From contig JBGCFP010000003.1 of the NCBI GenBank assembly GCA_045107005.1, positions 6,951 through 70,950 of the forward strand: a stretch of DNA of 64,000 nt, in the 5' to 3' direction. Position 1 is the stretch's first letter. Every line of letters begins with the position of its first letter. Below the pieces are notes generated by a model. The model saw only the letters and a program-made list of their open reading frames with translations. It was not told the DNA's origin and did no database searches. Below, piece after piece: positions 37,859 to 45,515 of the stretch. The DNA is from JBCCMA01 sp045107005 (GTDB lineage Bacteria > Pseudomonadota > Gammaproteobacteria > Steroidobacterales > JBCCMA01). A program made the translations under genes and the position numbers.

Positions 37859-38036
37859 GATGGACCTCCTGGTTATTGTGATTTTACAGAGGTTGAATGC
37901 ACGCGATGCGTCGTGGCAGGCGCACATCAAGCCGCCAGTATACACGCAGACCAAAGGATGCCAGCAGGAGCAGGGCACCTGGCCGTTTATGTTGAAATGG
38001 TCTTCGGCAAAGTGCCGCCCACGTGCCCGCGTCGTT

Positions 38037-40142
38037 TCAGGCGACGGCCGCTACTGCGACGGTATCGCTCAGCGGGAGGCGAATGACAAAGGTCGTGCCT
38101 CGACCCAATTGACTTAATACCTCGATCTGACCGCCGTGTCGGGTGAGGATAATGTTGCGCGCAATCGAGAGCCCTTGGCCCGTGCCTTTGCCCACCCCCT
38201 TGGTGGTGAAGAACGGGTCGAAAATTTTCTTTTTCAGCTCGTCTGTCATGCCCGGTCCCGTATCGCTGATCTCGATGCGCACGTAGTCGCCGTCAAGCCG
38301 TGTCTTGATGCCAATCCGGCCTAACTCGGAGCGATCATCCATTTCATCAAGCGCGTGCGCGGCGTTTACGATGATGTTTAGAAAAACCTGATTGAGCTCG
38401 CCAATCAGACACGGAATGGGGGGCAGGTCAGGAGCGAGATCTGTGTCCATCTCAGCCACGTAGCGCCACTCGTTGGTGGTTACCACAATTGTGTTTTCCA
38501 GCGCTGAATTCACATCAGCCACGGTTTTTTCGTCGCCACCAGGGTGCGAGAATTCTTTCATGGATGCGACGATCTTGCGCACGTGCCCTACGCCTTGCAA
38601 CGTCTGTTCGATGGCGACGGGCAATTCCGTCTGCAGGAACTCCAGGTCAACGTCGTGCATGGACTCTGTGAGTTGCTGGGTGAGTTCTCGGTATCGTTCG
38701 TCGCCCGCGAACGCGTCGAGTAGCGGCGTGATTTTGGATAATGCGCCCATCATGTCGTCGACACTGTCGCTTAAAAACAGCGTGTTGTCGCCCACGTACT
38801 GAATGGGTGTGTTGATCTCGTGAGCAATGCCGGACGACAGTTGGCCAATGGCCTCGAGAATATTGAATTGAGTCAGTCTTTCTTCCAGTTCCTTCTTTTC
38901 GGTAACATCCACCGTCACGCCAATCATCCCAATGGTCTCGCGTGCTTCGTTGAACATCGGGACGCGACTAGCGCTCAAATACACCGGGTTGCCGTCGGCG
39001 TCTTGCTGCTCTTGCGCAACCTGGAGTTGTGGCTTTCCCGTGCGCAGTACCGCGTCGTCGGCTTCGGTATGTTTACCGTGAGTGGCGTCGAGGGCTCTTA
39101 GATCTGCATCGGTTCGCCCTTTGATCAGCTCTGGATGTTCCAGGCCCATACTGTCGGCGAACGCCTGGTTGCAGCCCATGTAGCTTGAGTCCGCCGCTTT
39201 CCAGTAGATGTGGAACGGAATTCGCGCCAGAATCTGGCGCAGCAGTGCGCGCTCGTCGCGCAACTCGCGCTCCGCGTTGCGGCGGGCGGTCGTTTCCGAC
39301 GCAACAATGATGAAGCCATTGATCTCACCATTTTTGTGGATCGGCTTCGCCTCCATGGCCACCCAATAGGCGTCGCCCTGACGATTGTGCAGCTGGACTT
39401 CGACGGTGTAGCCCGTACCGTTTTCCAAGCCATCCTGCATGACCTGCAGCGTTCGCCTGTCTGTATTTGGTCCGTGAAATTGAAACCGGAGCCTTTGCCC
39501 GCCCAGTTCCTCCAGCGAATAGCCGGTGATCCGTGAAAAGCCTTCGTTGATCCAGCTGCAGTTGCGTTGCTGGTCCAGAATCATCACGCCGTTGTCCGTA
39601 TGGCGAGCGACCAAAGACAGCAGTTTTGCTTCTTCTTCGAGCTGCCACTGCTGACTGCAGTTGGTCAGCGCTACGACGGTGCCACCGATAATTTGTTCGC
39701 TGCCAAGTGGTGTGATGTGAGTTCGGAACGCTTGAATTTCGTTGGCGCTTGAGCGGCAGTAGCGAATGATCTCCAACTCGGCGTCCCGTGACGACACACG
39801 GCGAAGGCCACGCGCGATGTCTTGTGCAGCCTTGAAGCGCTCCGCCGGCACCGAGTCACAGAAAGCAAGGAAATTGTCGCCGATTTGACTCGTGGGGTGC
39901 CCGTCGATCTGCAAATCGAATTGCTTCCAGTTCTGGTTCGTTTCGATAATGCGACCAGTGGCATCCAGCACGGCGACACGCGTGTCGAGCGAGTCGAGGA
40001 TCGCGGTGCAGCATACGCCTTGATCGGAACCGGCGTCTGTTGGCCCATGATTGACCAACGGGTGGCGTTGTCCCAATACGCGACCGGCAGCGAACGCGAC
40101 TGCGCCGGTAACCAGCAGTGTGAGCCAGATGGATAAGGTCAA
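38037..40142 (-). CDS. Membrane-anchored PAS-domain sensor histidine kinase
   Basis: 701 aa from a TTG (GGAG 9 nt upstream). One N-terminal TM helix (IWLTLLVTGAVAFAAGRVLG) is followed by PAS-like domains at about 45-165, 170-290 ('GYSLEELGGQRLRFQFHGPNTD', a PAS/PAC pattern close to light- or redox-sensing PAS) and 300-420. The kinase core has the phospho-acceptor His441 ('GIAHEINTPIQYVGDN'), N-box 'NQVFLNIIVNAAHAL' (584-598), G1 'DTGPGM' and G2 'GKGTGQGL'. No receiver domain and no response-regulator gene are nearby, so it is an orphan kinase. It is divergent from the BLUF gene, with a 268-bp shared promoter region. The second PAS lacks the LOV Cys motif (GRNCRFLQ), so flavin binding there is not supported. 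Confidence 0.9.
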   Translation of the reverse strand: MTLSIWLTLLVTGAVAFAAGRVLGQRHPLVNHGPTDAGSDQGVCCTAILDSLDTRVAVLDATGRIIETNQNWKQFDLQIDGHPTSQIGDNFLAFCDSVPAERFKAAQDIARGLRRVSSRDAELEIIRYCRSSANEIQAFRTHITPLGSEQIIGGTVVALTNCSQQWQLEEEAKLLSLVARHTDNGVMILDQQRNCSWINEGFSRITGYSLEELGGQRLRFQFHGPNTDRRTLQVMQDGLENGTGYTVEVQLHNRQGDAYWVAMEAKPIHKNGEINGFIIVASETTARRNAERELRDERALLRQILARIPFHIYWKAADSSYMGCNQAFADSMGLEHPELIKGRTDADLRALDATHGKHTEADDAVLRTGKPQLQVAQEQQDADGNPVYLSASRVPMFNEARETIGMIGVTVDVTEKKELEERLTQFNILEAIGQLSSGIAHEINTPIQYVGDNTLFLSDSVDDMMGALSKITPLLDAFAGDERYRELTQQLTESMHDVDLEFLQTELPVAIEQTLQGVGHVRKIVASMKEFSHPGGDEKTVADVNSALENTIVVTTNEWRYVAEMDTDLAPDLPPIPCLIGELNQVFLNIIVNAAHALDEMDDRSELGRIGIKTRLDGDYVRIEISDTGPGMTDELKKKIFDPFFTTKGVGKGTGQGLSIARNIILTRHGGQIEVLSQLGRGTTFVIRLPLSDTVAVAAVA

Positions 40143-40410
40143 CGCTCGCGCTCCGAGATCATCGTAAAGTCGTCGTAAGTGGCCAAGAGTTCTGTCCTGT
40201 CAACGAGTAGCGACCGATGCGCCGTAACAATGATAGGCGCCCCAAGTATTCTGTTTGGTCGCTAAAGTCTGTGAGCGATACGTCGCTGTACTGAATAGAC
40301 AACGGCACTGTAGGTGGCGCGTGACTGACGTGCCTCGAACCCGGTGCTTTAGGGCTTGAGTCTTCAAGTGGCCGTTTTCTCTTAACTCTCTCGACTTGCG
40401 GGAAACGACG

Positions 40411-40842
40411 ATGAGCCGACTGATCCAGGTCACCTACATCAGCAAATCAGCGCAGGAATTTGACGACGCAACGCTTGGCAAGTTGATGCGCCACTCAAGA
40501 CGCAATAATGCGCGACGTGACATTACGGGCTTGCTGGTGATGCAGCCACCGCGTTTTATTCAGGTTCTCGAAGGCGCGCCTGAGGTGGTTCGCGCGCTGG
40601 TGGAAGTCATCGAGTGCGATACACGGCATACGAATTTTGAAGTCGTCAGCGAGCGGGCGATACGCGATAGAGAATTCGGTTGCTGGCGCATGGGGTGCCA
40701 GGTTGTGGCGGCCGACGCACCGCTGGCCGAACTGGATGATCGCGTAAAAGCGATCTTGCGCGATTCGAATCCGACGAGCAGTGACGCGTTGACACTGCTC
40801 GCCACTTTACGCGATCTGGATCAAACGTCTGCGTGTCTCTGA
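40411..40842 (+). CDS. BLUF-domain blue-light sensor protein
   Basis: 143 aa from the ATG at 40411 (GGGAAACG upstream). A flavin-binding BLUF domain spans 1-98: 'RLIQVTYISKSAQEF', 'SRRNNARRDITGLLVM', 'PRFIQVLEG' and 'FGCWRMG'. The photocycle residues are all present with canonical spacing: Tyr9, Asn33, Gln51 and Trp92 (42 residues Tyr-Gln and 83 Tyr-Trp, as in AppA), with Met94 also present. A ~45-aa helical tail carries no output enzyme, so it signals by protein contact. Its divergent neighbour is an orphan PAS kinase. Confidence 0.93.
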   Translation: MSRLIQVTYISKSAQEFDDATLGKLMRHSRRNNARRDITGLLVMQPPRFIQVLEGAPEVVRALVEVIECDTRHTNFEVVSERAIRDREFGCWRMGCQVVAADAPLAELDDRVKAILRDSNPTSSDALTLLATLRDLDQTSACL

Positions 40843-40863
40843 ACCCATCTGAAGTGCTCGAGG

Positions 40864-42420
40864 TTACGGGCAGAACGTCACGCCAGAAGGGCCTGGCGGT
40901 GCGAAAAATACCGACCGCAACGTGCCAAGATCAATGACGTTCACGACGCCGTCGCCGTTCAGATCGGCATCAGCATCATCGCTGAAGAATACGGTTCGAA
41001 GCAGGCCCAAATCGACGACGTTAACCACGCAGTCATCGTTTAGATCCGCGTCGCAGGCGTTGCCAAATCCATCGGCGTTGCTGTCAATCTGGGCGGCGTT
41101 GTCGACCAGCGTGCAGTTGTCGATGTCGTCGGTCACGCCGTCGCCGTCACTGTCGGGCTCGTTGCCGCCCGGTCCTGGGTAAAGGTAAACGACACCTGCG
41201 CCGTTGCCCGCAGCGCCCACCGCGATGTGCTGGGCGCTGGCGGCGACATCGCCGCCCAACGCATCGTTTGGTGCGCTGTCGCTGGCGGTCAGAGACTCAA
41301 TCTGGCCCCAGCTGTCGGTACCGGTTTCATTGCGCGAAAAAACGTAGCCCTGGCCGCGCAGTGAATCGTGATTGGACGCACCGGACACCAGCGTGTCGCC
41401 AACCAGAGCCAGCGAAATGCCGAAAAACGCCGTCACCATGGCGTCGTCCGCTTCCACGTTGGCGATCTCAATCCAGTCACCCGGTGTGCCGGTCGGGTTT
41501 TCGTACATGTAAGCGCGACCGCTGCCTGAGCCGACCGTGCCACCGAAATTCCAGGTGCCGACTGCAATGGTGTTGCCGTCTATCGCAATGTCCTCACCGA
41601 ATTTTGCGTTGCCGCGTGGCACGCTGGCGTAGATGCGATTGGTCTGACCAAAGTTCTGCGCGCCGCCTTCGTTGCGGTTGTAAATGTAGAAAGCCCCTTC
41701 GTTGGTGAACTGGGTCTGGTCAAGCGCGTTGGCGCCAACCACGGCGGTATCGCCGTCGATCGCCACGGCAACGCCAAAGGACGCGTTGCTGTCGAATACG
41801 TCATCGACCAGGCGTTTGATTTCGCCCCAGTTGTCAGTGCCGCCGGTGTTCTTGTCGTAGAGATAGGCGAAGCCACCGGTGCTGCCCGAGCCGCCTTTTT
41901 GCGCGCCGACGATGATGGTGTCGCCGTCGATGTCGACCGCCGTACCGTATTCGGCCAAGTTGCCAGCGCTCGAATCGGCAAACAATTTGCGCACGCTGGT
42001 CCACGAACTCGTGTCGCCCGGCGCGTGGCGAAACACGTAGGCGGCTCCTTGCGATGAATTGCCGCCAATGGGCGCGCCTTTCGCGCCAACGACTGCGGTA
42101 TCGCCATCAATCGCGACCGCGATGCCAAACTGATCAAATTCGACGCCATCGTCGCTGGTGAGTTTCGCGACCTGGGTCCAACTTCCCGCACCGTCGGTTT
42201 CAAATACGTACGCGGCACCTTGTGTTTCGGCGCCGTCGATATCGGCAAACGAGGCGCCAACAATGAGCAAGTCGCCCGAGATTTCGAGCGACTCGCCAAA
42301 GCCGTCCAGTGCTTCACCGTCGTCGGCTGTAAGTTGAGTCAGTTCATTTATCGCAGCGGCGTGACAAAGTGGCAGGCAAGCGATCACGGCCAACAGACCG
42401 TTGGTCAGGCATTTGTTCAT
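40864..42420 (-). CDS. Secreted FG-GAP repeat protein with C-terminal TSP3-dockerin module
   Basis: 518 aa from the ATG at 42420 (GAGGTG upstream), with signal peptide MNKCLTNGLLAVIACLPLCH..A. Seven or so FG-GAP propeller repeats have the pattern 'FGxAVAIDGDTAVVGA..GAAYVF' (e.g. 'FGESLEISGDLLIVGASFAD', 'FGIAVAIDGDTAVVGAKGAP'), resembling integrin-alpha propellers. The C-terminus is TSP3 (DSDGDGVTDDIDNC) and two dockerin loops, ending 'GVTFCP'. It is probably an extracellular binding protein. Confidence 0.87.
   Translation of the reverse strand: MNKCLTNGLLAVIACLPLCHAAAINELTQLTADDGEALDGFGESLEISGDLLIVGASFADIDGAETQGAAYVFETDGAGSWTQVAKLTSDDGVEFDQFGIAVAIDGDTAVVGAKGAPIGGNSSQGAAYVFRHAPGDTSSWTSVRKLFADSSAGNLAEYGTAVDIDGDTIIVGAQKGGSGSTGGFAYLYDKNTGGTDNWGEIKRLVDDVFDSNASFGVAVAIDGDTAVVGANALDQTQFTNEGAFYIYNRNEGGAQNFGQTNRIYASVPRGNAKFGEDIAIDGNTIAVGTWNFGGTVGSGSGRAYMYENPTGTPGDWIEIANVEADDAMVTAFFGISLALVGDTLVSGASNHDSLRGQGYVFSRNETGTDSWGQIESLTASDSAPNDALGGDVAASAQHIAVGAAGNGAGVVYLYPGPGGNEPDSDGDGVTDDIDNCTLVDNAAQIDSNADGFGNACDADLNDDCVVNVVDLGLLRTVFFSDDADADLNGDGVVNVIDLGTLRSVFFAPPGPSGVTFCP
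40867..41154 (-). other. TSP3 + dockerin-like module, copy 5 (C-terminal)
   Basis: Encodes loops DLNDDCVVNVVDLGLLR and DLNGDGVVNVIDLGTLR. Cys is in loop 1 and in the tail. Confidence 0.84.
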
Positions 42421-42542
42421 TGGACACCTCGGATTGTGTGTTCTTATTTTTCTTCGTCGGCAACTATAGCTCATGCGACCGGCTTTTTGCACGATCGGCG
42501 CATCGCTGGTTTGCGTGCTTAGTACACGGTCGAGCCTCTCGG

Positions 42543-43760
42543 CTAAATAATACCCTTGTCGCGCAGTGCGTCGCGCTGGTCACTATCAAGACCGAGCACG
42601 CCACCAAACACGTCGTCATTATGTTCGCCGAGTTCCGGTCCCGCGTGACGCACACTGCCGGGAGTCAGCGACAGTTTCGGAAACACGTTCTGCATCGCGA
42701 GCTCGCCAAACGTGGGGTGCGCCAGCTTGATAATCGCTTCGCGTGCCGCAAAGTGCGGATCTTCGAGCATGTCCGGCGCGCGATAAATTTTGCCGACCGG
42801 CACGCCGCTCTCTTCCATCAAATCGGTGAGCTCATCCGCGGTTTTGGTCTTTGTCCACGCGCCGATTAACTCATCGAGTTCTACCTGGTGATGGCCGCGC
42901 GTTGCATGGCTCACGTAGCGCTCATCTTCCGCTAACTCCGGCTGTTCCATGGCGGCGGCAAGACGCCGAAAAACCGTGTCCTGATTGGCGGCGATCAGTA
43001 TCATCTTGTCGTCACTGGTGGGGTAGATGTTCGACGGTGCCACATTGGGCAGTATGGACCCGGTGCGTTCGCGCACGTAACCGGTTTGCTGATATTCCGT
43101 CACCAGCGATTCCATCATCCCCAGGACGGCCTCGTAAATGGCCGAGTCCACAATCTGGCCCTCGCCGGTGCGATCGCGATGATGCAGCGCGGACAGCGCG
43201 CCAACGGTCGCAAAGGTTGCCGCGAGCGAGTCACCAATACTGATTCCCATACGACTTGGCGGCGTGGCCGGATCACCGACCACGTAGCGCAAGCCGCCCA
43301 TCGCTTCGCCGATCGAACCGTAGCCGGCGCGTTTGGCGTAAGGCCCGGTTTGTCCTTGCCCGGAGACGCGCACCATGATCAGGCCGGGATTGATTTTCTT
43401 CAGCTCGTCGTAGCCAAGCCCCCAACGCTCCATCGTGCCGGGGCGGAAATTTTCGAGGAGAATATCGCTCTTGGCCACCAGATCACGGACCAGTTGCTGG
43501 CCTTCCTCGACCCGGCAGTTCACCGTTACCGATTTCTTGTTGCGCGCGACCACCGGCCACCACAGCGACTTACCGTGTGCCTTCTCCTGCCCCCATACGC
43601 GCATGGGGTCGCCCTGACCTGGCGCTTCGATTTTGATCACTTCGGCACCCATGTCGGCCAGTAGCTGACCACAGAACGGCCCGGCCAGCAGACTGCCCAT
43701 TTCCACCACGCGCAAATCGGTCAGTGCACCTGTCCGTCCGTCTGTATTGTCCTGTCCCAT
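42543..43760 (-). CDS. CaiB/BaiF family (type III) CoA-transferase
   Basis: A 405-aa cytoplasmic enzyme that moves CoA between carboxylic acids. The N-terminal motif 'LRVVEMGSLLAGPFCGQLLADMGAEVIKIEAP' and 'NKKSVTVNCRVEEGQQLV' are typical. The likely catalytic Asp is in 'RMGISIGDSLAATFATVGALSALHHRD'. The length is normal. It is divergent from the HMG-CoA lyase/GntR operon across a 119-bp gap with two TTGTATACAA-type sites, one only 10 nt before this start codon. The substrate is unknown. Confidence 0.93.
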   Translation of the reverse strand: MGQDNTDGRTGALTDLRVVEMGSLLAGPFCGQLLADMGAEVIKIEAPGQGDPMRVWGQEKAHGKSLWWPVVARNKKSVTVNCRVEEGQQLVRDLVAKSDILLENFRPGTMERWGLGYDELKKINPGLIMVRVSGQGQTGPYAKRAGYGSIGEAMGGLRYVVGDPATPPSRMGISIGDSLAATFATVGALSALHHRDRTGEGQIVDSAIYEAVLGMMESLVTEYQQTGYVRERTGSILPNVAPSNIYPTSDDKMILIAANQDTVFRRLAAAMEQPELAEDERYVSHATRGHHQVELDELIGAWTKTKTADELTDLMEESGVPVGKIYRAPDMLEDPHFAAREAIIKLAHPTFGELAMQNVFPKLSLTPGSVRHAGPELGEHNDDVFGGVLGLDSDQRDALRDKGII

Positions 43761-43768
43761 GCCGCCCC

Positions 43769-43780
43769 CGTGTATACAAT
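43769..43780. promoter_or_regulatory. GntR/FCD-type operator, site C
   Basis: CGTGTATACAAT has one mismatch to TTGTATACAA. It lies 10 nt upstream of the CoA-transferase ATG, so binding there would block initiation or early elongation. Confidence 0.68.
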
Positions 43781-43786
43781 ATTGAT

Positions 43787-43813
43787 ATATTCGGCAAAAA
43801 AATCACCGAATAT
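43787..43813. promoter_or_regulatory. Inverted repeat ATATTCGG-N11-CCGAATAT between operators
   Basis: Perfect 8-bp arms at 43787-43794 and 43806-43813 lie between sites C and D. This may be a second regulator site or part of the back-to-back promoters. Confidence 0.5.
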
Positions 43814-43831
43814 CCGCAAACGATGGCCCAG

Positions 43832-43843
43832 ATTGTATACAAT
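43832..43843. promoter_or_regulatory. GntR/FCD-type operator, site D
   Basis: ATTGTATACAAT, a perfect 12-bp palindrome, lies 36 bp before the HMG-CoA lyase start. Its centre is 63 bp (about six helical turns) from site C. Confidence 0.75.
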
Positions 43844-43879
43844 TTGACGTATTACTGACAGATACCGCGAAGGAAAATC

Positions 43880-44785
43880 ATGGCACAGGTCCAAATCATT
43901 GACGTGGCGCCGCGCGATGGCTTGCAAAGCGAGCACCACGTGCTGCCAACGGCCACCAAAGTGGAGCTGATTCGGCGGTTGGCCGCGGCAGGGGTGCGGT
44001 CGGTCGAAGCGACGAGTTTCGTTAACCCGCGCAAAGTGCCGCAAATGGCGGACGCGGTCGAAGTCATCGCCGGGGTTAAAGCCGCGGCGATTGATGTGCA
44101 GCAGATCGGTCTGGCGTTGAACGTCCGCGGCTGTGAGCGGGCCATTGAGGCGGGCGTCGATGAGGTGGGTTTTGTGTTGGTGTCCACCGATACGTTCAGC
44201 CAGCGCAACCAGGGCGCGCCGGTCAGCCAGTCGATCGATGTTTGGTATGAGATTCACGCGCTGTGCCGCGCCGCGAACGTGCGCTGCAACGTTTTGATTG
44301 CTTCGGCGTTCGGCTGCCCGTTCGAAGGAGAAGTCAGTGCCGATCACGTGCTGGGGCTGGCCGACAAACTGTTGGCGTGTGCGCCCGACACGTTCGGTGT
44401 TGCCGACAGCATCGGCGTGGGCGTACCCGTTCAAATGAAGGCGGTGATTGCACCGCTTGCGAAGACTTTGGGTGATATCCCGCTGCGTTGCCATCTGCAC
44501 GACACGCGCAACACCGGGATTGCCAACGCATTGACGGCCATCGATCATGGTGCGACGCAAATTGATGCCAGCACCGGCGGTATTGGCGGTTGTCCGTTTG
44601 CGCCCGCCGCCACTGGCAATATTGCCACCGAAGATTTGCTTTACGCGCTGGAGCGCAGCGGCATTGACGGCGCCGTGGATCTCGAAAAAACCATTGATAC
44701 CGCCAGCTGGCTCGCCGAACAACTCGGCCACGACGTGCCAAGCTCGCTGCTGCGTGCCGGCGGATTTCCAAAGAAAGTGGCCTGA
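43880..44785 (+). CDS. Hydroxymethylglutaryl-CoA lyase family protein
   Basis: A 301-aa TIM-barrel lyase of the HMGL-like group. It has 'VQIIDVAPRDGLQSEHHVLPTATKVELI' (metal and substrate ligands in APRDGLQ), 'EATSFVNPRKVPQMAD' and the C-terminal signature 'GGIGGCPFAPAATGNIATED' with the mobile-loop Cys. Family members cleave HMG-CoA to acetoacetate and acetyl-CoA, or related 3-hydroxy-3-methyl acyl-CoAs. The CoA-transferase next door suggests that its substrate is made by CoA transfer. The stop overlaps the GntR start (TGATG). Confidence 0.93.
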   Translation: MAQVQIIDVAPRDGLQSEHHVLPTATKVELIRRLAAAGVRSVEATSFVNPRKVPQMADAVEVIAGVKAAAIDVQQIGLALNVRGCERAIEAGVDEVGFVLVSTDTFSQRNQGAPVSQSIDVWYEIHALCRAANVRCNVLIASAFGCPFEGEVSADHVLGLADKLLACAPDTFGVADSIGVGVPVQMKAVIAPLAKTLGDIPLRCHLHDTRNTGIANALTAIDHGATQIDASTGGIGGCPFAPAATGNIATEDLLYALERSGIDGAVDLEKTIDTASWLAEQLGHDVPSSLLRAGGFPKKVA

Positions 44786-45441
44786 TGCGCGCCGCTCGCA
44801 AAGCCTACGAGGCCGTGCGTCATGAGATCATTGAAGGACGCTTTGCGCCCGGCGATCGGATCACCGAATCGGAAATTGCCAAAAGCGCCAGCGTCAGCCG
44901 CACGCCGGTTCGCGAAGCGCTGCATCGACTCGAAGCCGAGGGCTTGATTCGATTCGTACCTAACCAAGGTGCCTACGTGAGCAGTTTCGGCCTGGAGGAG
45001 GCTGAGGAGATTTTTGAACTGCGGGCCATGCTTGAAGCGTACTCCGTCCGACTCTGCGTCGACCGCGCCACGCCCGCTGAGATTGCCACGATGCGCGAAC
45101 TGGCCGAAGCGCAGCTCGCCGAATCCGAAAAGAGCAAGTCGGGTTATTTGCAACGCGTCGCGGACTTGAACGGGCAGTTCCACAACGCGCTGCTTGACGC
45201 CTGTCGCAGCGATCCGTTGCGCGCGACCTTGGGCGCCCTGACCAATGCGCCGCTGGTCTTTCAGACGTTTCGCGATTATTCGAAAAGCAATTTGGTGCGC
45301 AGCGCACAGCATCATCTGGAAGTGGTTCAAGCCATCGAAGCGGGCAACGCGCCGTGGGCCTCCGCCGTGATGCGCGCGCATATTCTGGCCGCGCGCTCCG
45401 TGTTTCGCGACGTGCACGGCGCGCGCATGGCGGCAGAATAG
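44785..45441 (+). CDS. GntR family transcriptional regulator, FCD (FadR-like) subfamily
   Basis: 218 aa. The winged helix at 5-70 ('YEAVRHEIIEGRFAPGDRITESEIAKS', 'VSRTPVREALHRLEAEGLI') has the DNA-recognition pattern SRTPVREAL. The C-terminal all-helical FCD ligand domain (~75-205) has 'EEAEEIFELRAMLEAYSVRLC' and 'FHNALLDACRSDPL'. FCD regulators bind palindromes of the TTGTATACAA type, and six such sites flank three loci in this window, one of them this operon. The ligand is probably a pathway acid or acyl-CoA. It is co-translated with the HMG-CoA lyase gene. Confidence 0.94.
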   Translation: MRAARKAYEAVRHEIIEGRFAPGDRITESEIAKSASVSRTPVREALHRLEAEGLIRFVPNQGAYVSSFGLEEAEEIFELRAMLEAYSVRLCVDRATPAEIATMRELAEAQLAESEKSKSGYLQRVADLNGQFHNALLDACRSDPLRATLGALTNAPLVFQTFRDYSKSNLVRSAQHHLEVVQAIEAGNAPWASAVMRAHILAARSVFRDVHGARMAAE

Positions 45442-45515
45442 CCCGCGCCATATCGGCTTTGAAAAATCCCCCCGGATCAGCGTTAAATAGAGATCTATTG
45501 ACGAGGGGGAAGAAC

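Noticed and set aside
37934..37947. CAGTATACAC as a seventh GntR-type site
   Set aside because: It shares only GTATAC with the palindrome and lacks both TTG/CAA ends. It is single and lies before an unrelated dockerin-type gene.
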